A stretch of 64,000 bases of DNA from Ruegeria lacuscaerulensis (GCF_013033355.1 NZ_WQDY01000001.1:124001-188000); one strand, 5' to 3'; positions 1-8,901 are shown, numbered from the stretch's first letter. Notes: generated by a model from the sequence alone, not told the origin. A program made the numbers and translations.

Positions 1-1
1 G

Positions 2-1999
2 CTAGCGTCGCCATAGATGAGCATGTGTCGCAAAGGCGCCCTGCAGTTTAGATAGCAATCGTAACATCGGCGGACCTTTCATTCCTTCACGGTCGGTCAG
101 GCGCTGCAGCGCGACCTCGACTGGGCAGGGGTTGCCTGTGATCGGGTCCAGATACCGCGGGTAGTCGATCAACGCGGCATGGACCAAACCCAACACTGTG
201 GGATGTGCGCCACGCCGGGCCGGGACGGTGCCGAGGTCCTGCGTCAACCCCCAACCCGCATAGAAGGGGGCACCGACAGTGGTCACAGGCAGGTTGCGGA
301 TTAGCGCCTCGAACCCAAGCAAAGAAGTCATTGTCCAGACTTCATTGACCTGAGGCAATAGCTGGGCCGGATCCGTATCACGTATGATGACATCAGCGAG
401 GCCGTCGGCATCTATCGCACCGTCTCGTAGACCGGCCTCGACATCTGGGTGGGGCTTATAGATCAAAACAGCGTCCGGGTTCTTGTCCCGTACCATCTGT
501 AACAGTTCAAGGTTGGTACGGATCGTTCCGGTCCCTAACAGGATCGAGGCGTCGTCCTCTACTTGTCCGGGTACAAGAATGCGATGCCCCTTGGGCAAGT
601 CCGGTACTTGGCCGCCGATATTGTATTTGCTGATCTGCCCCGAGGTGATTTTCTCAACCAGCCTGTCTGCGCGCAGTTCCTGATCCGGGCGCAGAGTTTC
701 CCGTTGGGCGATCAGCTGTTCAAGCCGACTAGCTCGCGTCGGGTCGTAATATATGCCCAGATCATCGGCGACCAGCGAGACGGGCGGAACCAAGGCAGCG
801 CCCAAACCACGGGACCGCAGGAAACCATCCTCGATCCTAACAACACTCTCTTGCCCTTCGGCTCGGCTGGCCCAAACCATATGTGGTTTTTCGGAAGACG
901 CAGGAGCGCTTTTGGTAAAGCGAATTTTGGTCTCACGCCCAAACATCCTTTGAAGATGACCACGTTTCCACAAGCGCATCCCCGAGGCCGTCCAGCCCGC
1001 GTGATCCTGACGCCATGCGCGTGTCTGCGCCTCTAACGTATCCAGAACCATTTCCAATTCGCAAAGTTGATCCCGATAGGGGTCATACCAAGTAGGATAA
1101 AGGATCATGGCGGCCGCAAAAAGCTGGGCTGGTGTCAGGCTGCGCTGACGGCGGGGCAGGTATTCTTCGTCCTGCGTTAGGCCCCAGCCCGCATAGAAGG
1201 GTTGACCAAAGACGCGGGGCTTGTGGCCTGCCAAAATGGCCTCGAACCCGAATTGCGAAGACAGGGTGTAGACGCCCACTGCACCTTCAAGCAAGTCCCA
1301 CGGGCTGATCGGTTCTTCAAACAAGGCGACACGACCTGATTGGTCCAGGTCAGAGAAATACCCACTGCGATGACCGCTAATGGTTTCGGGGTGGGTTTTG
1401 ATCAATACGCGCGCGCCTGGGTGCTCTTCTTGCGCCATGACCAACATTTCGCGGAACCGGGCCGCGTCGCCTTTGCTGGCAGTAACCGATGCATCGTCTT
1501 GGGCCTGATCGACAACCAACACATACCCCGGCGCCGGCAGAGACTTAGTGACTTCAAACCCCGAGTACTTGCTGAGATGCAGTTCCTTCATCCGCGCAAT
1601 CGCACCGCGCGCCCGGTTCAGCAGGGCCGTATCATCCAAAGGGTGCGTCGCCAGCAAAGTCTCAAGATCGGATGGGCGCGTAGGGTCGAAGTGTAGACCG
1701 GACCGGTCCAGCAATAGGCCTAGCGGCGGTTCGCCATCCCGACCAGGATGCAAAGATCGCAGAAAAGCATCTTCGACACGCAAGACAGGGGATTTGTGTT
1801 TTTCTGCGATATTCAAGCCGCGGTGGGCGGTTGGACTGTTGCCCCATATGGCAACGGTATCTCCGTCTTTGGGTAGACCCAGCCGAATGTCGTAGCCCGC
1901 AAGCTTAAGAATGCGACGAATACGGCGGTTGGTCAGGAAACCGCCATTGTAGACACGCAGGCGGGTACGCTGTTCCTCGACCATCGCCGCAGCCGACAT
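2..1999 (-). CDS. kpsC: KpsC-type capsule beta-Kdo transferase
   Basis: 665 aa, close to the usual length of KpsC, the cytoplasmic retaining beta-Kdo transferase that with KpsS builds the poly-Kdo linker on phosphatidylglycerol for group 2-type capsule export. The chain is an internal duplication: the motif R-(V/I)-E-D-x-F-L-R-S occurs near residues 74-82 and again near 388-396, and FYAGWGLT also occurs in both halves, as expected for two glycosyltransferase modules. A longer frame reaches 2074, but I chose the ATG at 1999 because it overlaps the stop of the upstream export lipoprotein gene by ATGA. The TAG stop is at 2-4, so the gene is complete. kpsMTE are not visible and may lie left of the window. 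Confidence 0.9.
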   Translation of the reverse strand: MSAAAMVEEQRTRLRVYNGGFLTNRRIRRILKLAGYDIRLGLPKDGDTVAIWGNSPTAHRGLNIAEKHKSPVLRVEDAFLRSLHPGRDGEPPLGLLLDRSGLHFDPTRPSDLETLLATHPLDDTALLNRARGAIARMKELHLSKYSGFEVTKSLPAPGYVLVVDQAQDDASVTASKGDAARFREMLVMAQEEHPGARVLIKTHPETISGHRSGYFSDLDQSGRVALFEEPISPWDLLEGAVGVYTLSSQFGFEAILAGHKPRVFGQPFYAGWGLTQDEEYLPRRQRSLTPAQLFAAAMILYPTWYDPYRDQLCELEMVLDTLEAQTRAWRQDHAGWTASGMRLWKRGHLQRMFGRETKIRFTKSAPASSEKPHMVWASRAEGQESVVRIEDGFLRSRGLGAALVPPVSLVADDLGIYYDPTRASRLEQLIAQRETLRPDQELRADRLVEKITSGQISKYNIGGQVPDLPKGHRILVPGQVEDDASILLGTGTIRTNLELLQMVRDKNPDAVLIYKPHPDVEAGLRDGAIDADGLADVIIRDTDPAQLLPQVNEVWTMTSLLGFEALIRNLPVTTVGAPFYAGWGLTQDLGTVPARRGAHPTVLGLVHAALIDYPRYLDPITGNPCPVEVALQRLTDREGMKGPPMLRLLSKLQGAFATHAHLWRR

Positions 2000-3129
2000 C
2001 ACCCGCCTGTCAGGGTCGTAACGTTGGCCAGCGGTGTAAGCCCGCCCGCGATCAGCGATATCGACTTGCTCCACTGCGCATAGGGCGCTTCGGTAACGTA
2101 AATCGTGTCGTCGTCGCGGATGACGAAATCACGGGCCACGAACAGGCCGTTTGGTGCAGTAAGGTTAAGCAGGTAAATCACCCGCTGTTCGCCCTGTAAG
2201 TCCGAGCGTCCCATGACCGAACGGGCAATGTCCTGTCGTTCGTTTCGCAGCACGAAGATGCCGGTAGGGTCCGAGGACAGGGACTGTAGCCCTCCGACTT
2301 GGGCCAAAGCTTCGAGTGCAGTCAAATCTTGACTGTCGAACGCAACACGCGACTGGCCGGTAGCCCCTAGGGCAACATAAGACCGACTGTCGGCTTCGAC
2401 CAATATGCGGTCACCGGCGCGCAGTGCGATATCCAGCTTAGGATTGGTGAACAGGTCATTGTACCAGACCGTTCCCCGTTGATTGCCCCGAATAACGGTA
2501 ACAAGCGCGATGTCAGACCCGACTGAAACGCCTCCGGCTTGGGACAGCATGCCAGCCAGAGTGCGGGTCGGGCTTTCGATAGGGTATATACCTGGCGAGC
2601 CAATCTCGCCGTTCAGCGTAACGGTTGAACCGTTTCCGGCTGTCCGCCGGACCTCGACCTGTGGATCTGGTGTTTGGTCTTGCAGTTTGCTTGTGATCAG
2701 TTGGCGCAGCTGTTCTGGGGTATTCCCAGAGGCCCTGACGCGACCGGCATAAGGAACAAAGATAAACCCTTCACTGTCCACTTGAATTTGATCCAGCGTC
2801 GTCGCGCCGCCGATATCTGAAGAAAGCAGCCCGTCATCGACGTTCTCCCAGACCGACAGGCTCAGGGAGTCACCGGGGCGCACTGTATCGGCGGCCAGGT
2901 TTGGCGCGCTGAGGAAAGACTGCGAAAACCCGAATTGGGGAACAGCGGACGTGACCTCTGTGATACGATCATCCACTTCGACTATGAACGCATTGCCACC
3001 ATTCTGAACTGAGCCAGCCAAAATTTCATTCTTGCTCGGGCCAGATTTGGGAAGCTGACACCCGGCCAAAAAGCCAAAAACGGCAACAAGGAAAAATCCC
3101 CGTGCCCATTGGAGCGGAAAGCACTGCAC
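1999..3129 (-). CDS. Polysaccharide export lipoprotein (OPX/Wza-KpsD family)
   Basis: 376 aa. The N-terminus is a lipoprotein signal with a hydrophobic core and lipobox LAGC (Cys24), so the mature protein should be anchored at the outer membrane or its periplasmic face. Residues from about 80 resemble the polysaccharide biosynthesis/export domain (DSLSVWENVDDG, followed by GFIFVPYAGRV), then SLBB-like beta-grasp segments (VTLNGEIGSPGIYPI and SYVALGATGQSRV). OPX proteins form the outer-membrane/periplasmic exit of capsule polymers. It lies between kpsS and kpsC, 32 bp after the kpsS stop and overlapping kpsC by 4 nt, so one operon is likely. Whether it is closer to KpsD or Wza cannot be settled by eye. 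Confidence 0.85.
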   Translation of the reverse strand: MQCFPLQWARGFFLVAVFGFLAGCQLPKSGPSKNEILAGSVQNGGNAFIVEVDDRITEVTSAVPQFGFSQSFLSAPNLAADTVRPGDSLSLSVWENVDDGLLSSDIGGATTLDQIQVDSEGFIFVPYAGRVRASGNTPEQLRQLITSKLQDQTPDPQVEVRRTAGNGSTVTLNGEIGSPGIYPIESPTRTLAGMLSQAGGVSVGSDIALVTVIRGNQRGTVWYNDLFTNPKLDIALRAGDRILVEADSRSYVALGATGQSRVAFDSQDLTALEALAQVGGLQSLSSDPTGIFVLRNERQDIARSVMGRSDLQGEQRVIYLLNLTAPNGLFVARDFVIRDDDTIYVTEAPYAQWSKSISLIAGGLTPLANVTTLTGG

Positions 3130-3161
3130 TGCCGAATATCCTCAGTCTTCTTTTGTTTGTC

Positions 3162-4508
3162 TTAAGTTAGCTTGTCATTGCGTTGACTTCCAGCATCAAG
3201 CCGTTTGTTTCCTTCAACGATCTTCAACTGTGGCGTCTGCGCCGCGTTACCCGGCAGCAGTGTCTCATAGGGGTCGCATTGGGCAAGCAACATATCCGTT
3301 ACACGCCGCAGCAACTGCCGCCGACCACGTCTGGAGTAAAACCCTCCGGGCACCTGACAAGTTTTAAGCAGGAACTGGCGATAAGCCTGATACGCGGCCG
3401 TGTCAGGAGGGGTGGGGTTGCCAAAAAACTGGGCAAATGTCTGTCCCGAGATGAACTCGGGCTTGTTGTAGACGGACCGCCCGAAACTGCGCAGCGGAAT
3501 TCCGCGCCACAAAACTTGCTGTCCGGCGGTCGAGTTGATGGTGACAGCGGAATTCGCTTCGTTCAACAGCCGCGCAAGCTTTCCACCCGGCACATAGTGG
3601 ACACGGTCGCCGACACCATGGGCGTTGGCGATTTGACGGGTTCTGCGGTTCAGGGGTTCTCGGTGGTTTTCAAGCGGATGTTCTTTGATGACAAGCTGGT
3701 GGTGACGCGGTGCCCCATCAGCAAAGCCCTTGATGGCCTGTTCCAGAAATTCTGACATGTTGGAATAGTCGGAATGCGATTGAACCGAGCTGTCATGCCC
3801 CAATTGCAGCAGCACAAGATGATATGGCATACCGCTTCTGCGAGCGCGAAACGTCGCCCAGCGTCGTTGCAAGCGGTGAAAGGGCATCAGCATAAGCCGT
3901 TTGAAATACAGCGTAAATTCCTTGGAAACTGGCAGCTCTCTGTGCCGCTGGAAGTTGCGATACCTCTGATTGAGGAACAACAAAAACCAATGATATAGCG
4001 CACCATAAAAGATGTGCTGCCGCATGTCGCCCCAATGCGAAGGCGGCGGGGGATCCTGAGTGTCCGAGCGTTCGAGGGCTTGTTCCATCTGCGGGATCGT
4101 AAGCGACATCAGGCGAGAGTTCCCGTTCGATCCCATGCGTTCATAAGTGACCCACCACGGACGCAGATAACCTTCTTCGAACACATGCACGGTTATGTTT
4201 CGTTCGCTGGCAATCTTGATTGCTTGGGCATGTATTGGGCGTGCGTCGCCGTATAAGACGAGGTCGGTCACACCAAGCGTCTCAGTCAGCCCGCGGAAAC
4301 TTTCAGGCCATTGCTCAGGACGGTCGGTAAAGGGAATATAGCTTGCACGGTCGAACCAGAACGCGCGGTCACCGGCATTGAAGCCCACACGCCGAACCTC
4401 GGCACCTGTTTTGCGCAGCACGCGTGCGAGTGCATTGAAAAACGGTCCGTGCGGTCCCTGTAGAAACAGGAAAACACGGCGCTCAGAGCCTTTTGTGAGT
4501 GGTGGCAT
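3162..4508 (-). CDS. kpsS: KpsS-type capsule polysaccharide export/Kdo transferase
   Basis: 448 aa. It begins RRVFLFLQGPHGPFFNALARVLRKTGAEV, the typical opening of KpsS/LipB proteins, followed by VHVFEEGYLRPWWVTYE. KpsS adds the first Kdo residue to phosphatidylglycerol, which KpsC then extends (family knowledge). The protein looks soluble, with no signal peptide, and is long for KpsS, with a basic middle section around residues 190-230. It is the first gene of the minus-strand cluster kpsS-OPX-kpsC and is divergent from ribE with 140 bp between. I saw no obvious operator in that gap. Confidence 0.86.
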   Translation of the reverse strand: MPPLTKGSERRVFLFLQGPHGPFFNALARVLRKTGAEVRRVGFNAGDRAFWFDRASYIPFTDRPEQWPESFRGLTETLGVTDLVLYGDARPIHAQAIKIASERNITVHVFEEGYLRPWWVTYERMGSNGNSRLMSLTIPQMEQALERSDTQDPPPPSHWGDMRQHIFYGALYHWFLLFLNQRYRNFQRHRELPVSKEFTLYFKRLMLMPFHRLQRRWATFRARRSGMPYHLVLLQLGHDSSVQSHSDYSNMSEFLEQAIKGFADGAPRHHQLVIKEHPLENHREPLNRRTRQIANAHGVGDRVHYVPGGKLARLLNEANSAVTINSTAGQQVLWRGIPLRSFGRSVYNKPEFISGQTFAQFFGNPTPPDTAAYQAYRQFLLKTCQVPGGFYSRRGRRQLLRRVTDMLLAQCDPYETLLPGNAAQTPQLKIVEGNKRLDAGSQRNDKLT

Positions 4509-4648
4509 TGGTGCTGCTCTTGCTCGTTGGTGCGAAATTTATGCCTTTTTGTGCTGCGTCCGGCAAGGCGGGCCTTGCCCGGAACCGCCGATACGCTTAC
4601 CTCGGCAAGTAGACTGGATGGAATATTAGGAACCGAAGGGTAAAGGAA

Positions 4649-5236
4649 ATGTTCACAGGTATCGTCACCGATGTTGGCACCATTGCCGAACTTGACCAAC
4701 AGGGCGACCTGCGGGCGCGGATCAAGACCGCCTATAAGACATCCGGCATCGATATAGGTGCCTCAATCGCGAGCGATGGGGTGTGCCTGACCGTCATCGC
4801 CTTGGGGGACGACTGGTATGATGTTCAGATCAGTGCCGAGACGGTATCCAAGACGAACCTGTCCAACTGGTCGGTCGGCAAACATGTCAATCTGGAACGC
4901 GCTCTTAAAGTCGGGGATGAGTTGGGTGGTCATATCGTGTCTGGGCACGTGGACGGAGTCGCTGAGGTCGTTGCTATCGAGGATGAAGGCGACAGTACCC
5001 GTGTGACCTTGCGCGCGCCCAAGGACCTTGCGCGCTTTATCGCACCCAAGGGTTCGGTTGCGCTGAACGGGACGTCTCTGACCGTCAACGATGTGGACGG
5101 CAGTGACTTTGGTATCAACTTCATCCCTCATACCAAAGAGGTGACGACATGGGGCGATGTTGCGATTGGAGACAAAGTCAACCTCGAGATCGACACCCTG
5201 GCCCGCTACGTTGCCCGCCTGGCCGAAATGTCCTGA
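4649..5236 (+). CDS. ribE: Riboflavin synthase alpha chain
   Basis: 195 aa, standard length. It starts with the hallmark MFTGIV and has two lumazine-binding beta-barrel repeats: GVCLTV with GGHIVSGHVDGV around residues 45-100, and LNGTSLTVNDV with FIPHT in the second half. It dismutates two 6,7-dimethyl-8-ribityllumazine into riboflavin plus the pyrimidine precursor. The start has a good ribosome site (AAAGGAA) just upstream. It leads the run ribE, ribBA-like, ribH, nusB on the plus strand. ribD is not in the window; the kps genes occupy the upstream side. I saw no FMN riboswitch in the 140-bp leader. Confidence 0.96.
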   Translation: MFTGIVTDVGTIAELDQQGDLRARIKTAYKTSGIDIGASIASDGVCLTVIALGDDWYDVQISAETVSKTNLSNWSVGKHVNLERALKVGDELGGHIVSGHVDGVAEVVAIEDEGDSTRVTLRAPKDLARFIAPKGSVALNGTSLTVNDVDGSDFGINFIPHTKEVTTWGDVAIGDKVNLEIDTLARYVARLAEMS

Positions 5237-5339
5237 GTTAAACGCCGCGTTCTGACCGGTTCGGGACGTTTGCAGACTGGCCTTTGCGCGCGGGGTGGTC
5301 TATCCACCCGTGCAAACATGCTCTGCGAAAGGCTGCCCA

Positions 5340-6461
5340 ATGAGCTTTGAAACCCCCGGACCCGTCGAAGCGCAACTGCGCGACGCGATCAGCCCGATTG
5401 AAGAGATCATCGAAGAGGCGCGCAAAGGCCGGATGTATATTCTGGTCGACCACGAAGATCGTGAGAATGAAGGCGATCTGGTCATCGCCGCCGAGTTTGC
5501 GGATGCCGAGGCGATCAACTTCATGGCCACCCATGGGCGCGGCCTGATCTGCCTGCCGATGACCGCGGAACGGGTGGATGCGCTGGGACTGCCGATGATG
5601 GCGGTGAACAATTCCTCGCGTCATGAAACCGCGTTCACCGTTTCGATCGAGGCGCGCGAAGGTGTGTCGACCGGGATTTCCGCCGCTGACCGCGCCCTGA
5701 CTGTTGCGACGGCCATCAATGAACAAAACACGATGGCGGCCATTGCCACCCCGGGCCATGTCTTCCCATTACGCGCCAAGCGGGGCGGGGTGCTGGTGCG
5801 TGCGGGCCATACCGAGGCTGCGGTTGATATCTCGCGCTTGGCCGGGCTGAACCCTTCGGGCGTGATCTGCGAGATCATGAAGCCCGACGGCACAATGGCG
5901 CGTCTGCCCGATCTGGTGGAATTCGCCAAAACCCATGACATGAAAATCGGTACGATCAGCGACCTTATCACCTATCGATCCCGCAATGACAATCTGGTGG
6001 TCGAGACGTCTCGTGAAACCGTCAATTCGGAATATGGTGGCGAATGGGAGATGCGGCTGTTCACTGACCAGCTTCATGGCATCGAACATGTGGTCATGAT
6101 CAAAGGCGACATCACCACGCCCGAACCCGTTCTGACCCGCACCCATGCTTTGCACGAAGCGCCGGATATCTTGGGCCTCGGGCCTAAATCTTCGCGCGAA
6201 CTGCCGCGTGCGATGGAGAAGATCGCCGAAGAGGGGCGCGGCGTCGTCTGTCTGTTCCGCCAACCGCGCAACTCGCTTTACGCGGTCGAGGATGAAGGCC
6301 CTAGGACCATCAAACAAACAGGACTGGGGTCTCAGATCCTGTCCAAATTGGGCATTCACGAGCTGGTGCTGCTGACCGACTCGCCCGAAACCGTATACTT
6401 GGGGCTCGACGCGTTTGGCCTGTCCATCGTCGGCACCCGTTCCATCCTCAAGGAAGACTGA
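5340..6461 (+). CDS. ribB: DHBP synthase with degenerate GTP cyclohydrolase II domain (RibBX-like)
   Basis: 373 aa; the start at 5340 (MSFETPGP) is preceded by GAAAGG and is preferred over an in-frame start at 5295. Residues about 20-220 form a complete 3,4-dihydroxy-2-butanone 4-phosphate synthase: [11 protein letters not shown] acidic loop, [11 protein letters not shown], and the [10 protein letters not shown] segment. The C-terminal third has the GTP cyclohydrolase II fold order ([37 protein letters not shown]) but lacks the zinc-binding C-x(n)-CxC cluster that normally lies in the CxxDxFGSxRCDCG region. Thus it probably makes the four-carbon riboflavin precursor but not the GTP step. Such RibB-degenerate-RibA fusions are known in alphaproteobacteria. 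It ends 2 nt before ribH. Confidence 0.9.
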   Translation: MSFETPGPVEAQLRDAISPIEEIIEEARKGRMYILVDHEDRENEGDLVIAAEFADAEAINFMATHGRGLICLPMTAERVDALGLPMMAVNNSSRHETAFTVSIEAREGVSTGISAADRALTVATAINEQNTMAAIATPGHVFPLRAKRGGVLVRAGHTEAAVDISRLAGLNPSGVICEIMKPDGTMARLPDLVEFAKTHDMKIGTISDLITYRSRNDNLVVETSRETVNSEYGGEWEMRLFTDQLHGIEHVVMIKGDITTPEPVLTRTHALHEAPDILGLGPKSSRELPRAMEKIAEEGRGVVCLFRQPRNSLYAVEDEGPRTIKQTGLGSQILSKLGIHELVLLTDSPETVYLGLDAFGLSIVGTRSILKED

Positions 6462-6463
6462 TC

Positions 6464-7015
6464 GTGGCTGAACAAGACAAACACGGCGTCCTGCCGACTC
6501 CGACATTCGACAAGCCAGTGAAACTGCTGCTGGTGGTGGCCCCGTTCTATCGTGCCATTGCCGACAATATGGTTGCCGGTGCCAAGGACGAGATCGAGGC
6601 TGCGGGCGGCACTTGTGACGTGGTCGAGGTTCCCGGCGCGTTGGAGATACCCACCGCCATCGCCATGGCTGACCGGCAGTGCAACTATGATGGCTATGTC
6701 GCGCTGGGCTGCGTTATTCGCGGTGAGACGACGCATTATGAAACCGTCTGCAATGACTCCAGCCGCGCGATTCAGTTGATGGGCCTGCAGGGCCTGCTGA
6801 TTGGTAACGGCATCCTGACCGTCGAGAACGACGAACAGGCCGAGGTTCGCGCCAATCCAGAAAAGATGAATAAAGGGGGCGGGGCAGCCGCTGCGGCCTT
6901 GCATCTGATCGCGCTCAGCCGTAAGTGGGGCTCTTCCAAAAAGGGCGTGGGCTTCAAGCCACCGTCCGAGTCCATCCTAGTGGCGGGCGACAGCAACGGA
7001 CCCACGACAGCATGA
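6464..7015 (+). CDS. ribH: 6,7-dimethyl-8-ribityllumazine synthase
   Basis: 183 aa, GTG start 2 nt after the preceding stop, with AAGGAAG as ribosome site inside the end of the previous gene. Lumazine synthase condenses the pyrimidine intermediate with the four-carbon phosphate. Visible motifs: FY at the substrate pocket (VVAPFYRAIAD), VPGALEIP, and GCVIRGETTHYETVCNDSS containing the phosphate-binding and catalytic His region, then GNGILTVEN. The protein has a 20-residue N-terminal extension and a C-terminal tail beyond the core, so it is slightly long. It overlaps nusB by ATGA, the usual ribH-nusB coupling in proteobacteria. Confidence 0.96.
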   Translation: MAEQDKHGVLPTPTFDKPVKLLLVVAPFYRAIADNMVAGAKDEIEAAGGTCDVVEVPGALEIPTAIAMADRQCNYDGYVALGCVIRGETTHYETVCNDSSRAIQLMGLQGLLIGNGILTVENDEQAEVRANPEKMNKGGGAAAAALHLIALSRKWGSSKKGVGFKPPSESILVAGDSNGPTTA

Positions 7016-7494
7016 CCCAGACAGACGCGCCGAAACCGGCAAACCAGAAACGCCTGATGAAATCCGCCGCTCGGCTTTACGCCGTTCAGGCGCTGTTCCA
7101 GATGGAACAGTCAGGCCAGACGACCGAAGCAGTCGTGAACGAGTTTCTGGATCACCGGTTCGGTGCCATCTATGAGGGCGAAGAAATGCTGGACGGCGAT
7201 ATCCGCCTGTTCCGCAAGCTGGTCGAGGACGCCGTGAACTATCAGGCCCCGATCGACCAGATGACCGACCGCGCGCTGGTGGCCAAATGGCCCATCGCGC
7301 GCATCGATCCGACCCTGCGCGCTGCGTTCCGCGCCGCAGGCGCCGAACTAACCCAAAGCGACACGCCGCCCAAGGTGGTCATCACCGAATTCGTCGACGT
7401 GGCCCGCGCCTTCTTCCCCGAAGGAAAAGAGCCGAAATTCGTCAACGCTGTACTGGACCACATGGCGCGCGAAGCCCAGCCCGAGGCGTTCTGA
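7012..7494 (+). CDS. nusB: Transcription antitermination factor NusB
   Basis: 160 aa from the ATG at 7012, which overlaps the ribH stop by ATGA; a longer frame from 6925 runs inside ribH and is rejected. All-helical NusB: SAARLYAVQALFQMEQSG at the N-terminus (RNA-binding helix) and the C-terminal signature VVITEFVDVARAFFPEGKEPKFVNAVLD. With NusE/S10 it binds boxA of rRNA leaders and supports antitermination. Its position behind ribH is a conserved proteobacterial arrangement. The stop is followed by a 56-bp gap to a small membrane protein gene. Confidence 0.95.
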   Translation: MTQTDAPKPANQKRLMKSAARLYAVQALFQMEQSGQTTEAVVNEFLDHRFGAIYEGEEMLDGDIRLFRKLVEDAVNYQAPIDQMTDRALVAKWPIARIDPTLRAAFRAAGAELTQSDTPPKVVITEFVDVARAFFPEGKEPKFVNAVLDHMAREAQPEAF

Positions 7495-7550
7495 CGCCTT
7501 TACTAGGTGCTCTGGCAGACTAAGCTTCTTGCAGAACAAGGAGTGCCGCA

Positions 7551-7856
7551 ATGCCCAAGCTCATCCGTCTTTATATCACTCAGGTTATCTGGGGCTTCGT
7601 GATCTCAGCCGTGTTTGTCGGTGTGCTGTTGGCGGTGAACGTGGCTAACCTGCGCGGGCTGATCTGGGGTTCGGACGTTGGGCTGGTGGCGTTGGTTATG
7701 ATTTGGTTCATGAACGGGATTGTCTTTGCAGGCGTCCAGTTTGCTTACAAGATCATGAGCATGGCCGAAAAGCCGGGTGGCCCACGGCGCGGCTCGCCGG
7801 TCGTTAATCTATTCAAACCGGTTCCGGTCAAGCAGGATTCCAGCGCAGAACGCTGA
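7551..7856 (+). CDS. Small membrane protein, function unknown
   Basis: 101 aa with AAGGAG seven bases before the ATG. Two transmembrane segments are clear: about residues 8-30 (VIWGFVISAVFVGVLLAVNV) and 40-66 (VGLVALVMIWFMNGIVFAGV). The C-terminal 30 residues are basic and proline-rich (GGPRRGSPVVNLFKPVPVK) and probably cytoplasmic. I recognise no named family. It probably shares the nusB transcript and ends just before the candidate 6S RNA. Confidence 0.75.
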   Translation: MPKLIRLYITQVIWGFVISAVFVGVLLAVNVANLRGLIWGSDVGLVALVMIWFMNGIVFAGVQFAYKIMSMAEKPGGPRRGSPVVNLFKPVPVKQDSSAER

Positions 7857-7871
7857 AATTAAAAGAAAATT

Positions 7872-8034
7872 GTGGCGGGACCACCAGTCAACCGTGCGGT
7901 GTGATTCCCGAGGACCTGTATGTACAGGTGGGCGCCAGGTAATCAGGCCAGGACCTGAACAGAGCCAGCCCCCTCGGAATTGCTTAAGGCCACCAGAATG
8001 CTAACAGTCACAAGAAGGGCAGAACCCGCCAAGC
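7872..8034 (+). ncRNA. ssrS: Candidate 6S RNA
   Basis: The gap of about 210 bp holds a long, rod-like foldable RNA of about 160 nt. TGGCGGG (7873-7879) pairs perfectly with CCCGCCA (8025-8031) as a closing stem. ATTCCCGAGG (7904-7913) pairs with CCTCGGAAT (7972-7980) as an inner stem. A perfect terminal hairpin ACCTGT/ACAGGT lies at 7914-7929. Between the stems the two strands are largely unpaired, giving a central bubble. Length, bubble architecture and the segments TTCCCGAGG and CTCGGAATTGCTTAAGG resemble the conserved 6S arms (TCCCCTGAG and CCGAGAAGCCTTAA in E. coli). 6S RNA binds housekeeping RNA polymerase. No protein frame fits here. Identity is inferred from structure only. Confidence 0.62.
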
Positions 8035-8070
8035 GCTTAGTTAGGGCGTCTTACGGGCTGGCACAAGGGG

Positions 8071-8496
8071 TTAAGCGTCAACAGTCTCGTGCAGGGCTTT
8101 GCGCATCTTGCCGAAATGCTCGTCCCACCCGTTATCCAGCGCCAGGATCAGGCCGAAAGCCTCTGCGCCTTGTGGCAGGCCTTCGTGCTCCAATGACAAT
8201 CGCGTGCCGCCGTCTATGGGTTCTAACGTCCATTTGACCACGCTGACAGCGTCCCCCATCGGTTTCACCGTGAAGGTATATTCAAGATACTGCGGCTTGC
8301 GCGCCTCACGCACCTCTCCCCAGATCAACAGGTCGCCACTTGTGGTCCCGAACATCTCAAGCCTTTGTCCTGCTGCCAGTGGGCGTTCGGGCTTGTGAAA
8401 CCATTCGGCAAGATGTTCCGGTTCGGTCAGATAGGCCCAGACAGTGTCCGGTTCGGCGCGCAGGAAGATGGTCTTTTGCAAAACTGCGTTGGTCAT
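8071..8496 (-). CDS. SRPBCC/AHSA1-domain protein
   Basis: 141 aa with the AHSA1 (activator of Hsp90 ATPase 1-like) START-type fold: IFLRAEPDTVWAYLTEPEHLAEWF at the N-terminus, YLEYTFTV in the middle and GTRLSLEHEGLP followed by GWDEHFGKM at the end. This is the ligand-binding START superfamily; the bacterial members paired with ArsR regulators have no settled biochemical role. It starts at 8496 and overlaps the ArsR gene stop by ATGA, so the two are co-transcribed and translationally coupled. Confidence 0.85.
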   Translation of the reverse strand: MTNAVLQKTIFLRAEPDTVWAYLTEPEHLAEWFHKPERPLAAGQRLEMFGTTSGDLLIWGEVREARKPQYLEYTFTVKPMGDAVSVVKWTLEPIDGGTRLSLEHEGLPQGAEAFGLILALDNGWDEHFGKMRKALHETVDA

Positions 8497-8813
8497 GTCT
8501 CTTTCCTCTCAATGGCTTCTTTCAAGTTACGCAGGCGCTCGTCCCAGAACTGATCAAAGAAGCTCAACCAATCCAGAACAGGGGCCATTCCCTTGGGTTC
8601 AAGACGGTTGATGCGTTCTCTCCCCCGAGCTTCGACCCGGATGAGGCCCCCGTCCGACAACACGGTCAGGTGTTTCTTGACGGCTGCTCGGGTCATGTCG
8701 AAGCAATCTGTCAGTTGCGCGATTGTCATATCCTGCGATGCAAGCATCTGAACGATGTCCCGGCGCGTGGGGTCCGCAAGCGCGCGAAACGCGTTTTGGA
8801 TTTGGTCAGGCAT
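8493..8813 (-). CDS. ArsR-family transcriptional repressor
   Basis: 106 aa winged helix-turn-helix: FRALADPTRRDIVQML opening, MTIAQLTDCFDMTRAAVKKHLTVLSDGGLI recognition region, RGRERINRLEP wing. It lacks the ELCVCDL metal site of ArsR/SmtB, so a non-metal signal is likely. I chose the ATG at 8813 (MPDQIQNAF) because GAGGAAA sits just upstream; the earlier in-frame ATGs at 8837 and 8825 overlap or abut the operator-like palindrome. The gene is followed by an AHSA1 gene with a 4-nt overlap, a common pair. Two palindromes upstream suggest autoregulation. Confidence 0.86.
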   Translation of the reverse strand: MPDQIQNAFRALADPTRRDIVQMLASQDMTIAQLTDCFDMTRAAVKKHLTVLSDGGLIRVEARGRERINRLEPKGMAPVLDWLSFFDQFWDERLRNLKEAIERKET

Positions 8814-8830
8814 CCGTTTCCTCATATTCG

Positions 8831-8870
8831 ATACCATTTGGTTTCATATTTATCCAATACCATATGGTAT
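8831..8870. promoter_or_regulatory. Two tandem palindromes, likely ArsR operators
   Basis: ATACCATATGGTAT at 8857-8870 is a perfect 14-bp palindrome. ATACCATTTGGTTT at 8831-8844 is a near copy, exactly 26 bp away start to start. Both lie directly upstream of the ArsR start at 8813. Spacing, symmetry and position fit autorepression by the ArsR protein (inference). Confidence 0.7.
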
Positions 8871-8901
8871 CATGTCAACGGCAATCTCACCCTTGCAATT
8901 T

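Noticed and set aside
4509..4648. FMN riboswitch before ribE
   Set aside because: The conserved FMN aptamer blocks (GGGGCAGGGTGAAATTCCC-type and GACCGGCGGT-type) are not present in this 140-bp gap.
7872..8034. 4.5S/SRP RNA as an alternative for the structured region
   Set aside because: The invariant apical SRP motif (AGGTCCGGAAGGAAGCAGCC-like) is absent; length and central bubble fit 6S better.
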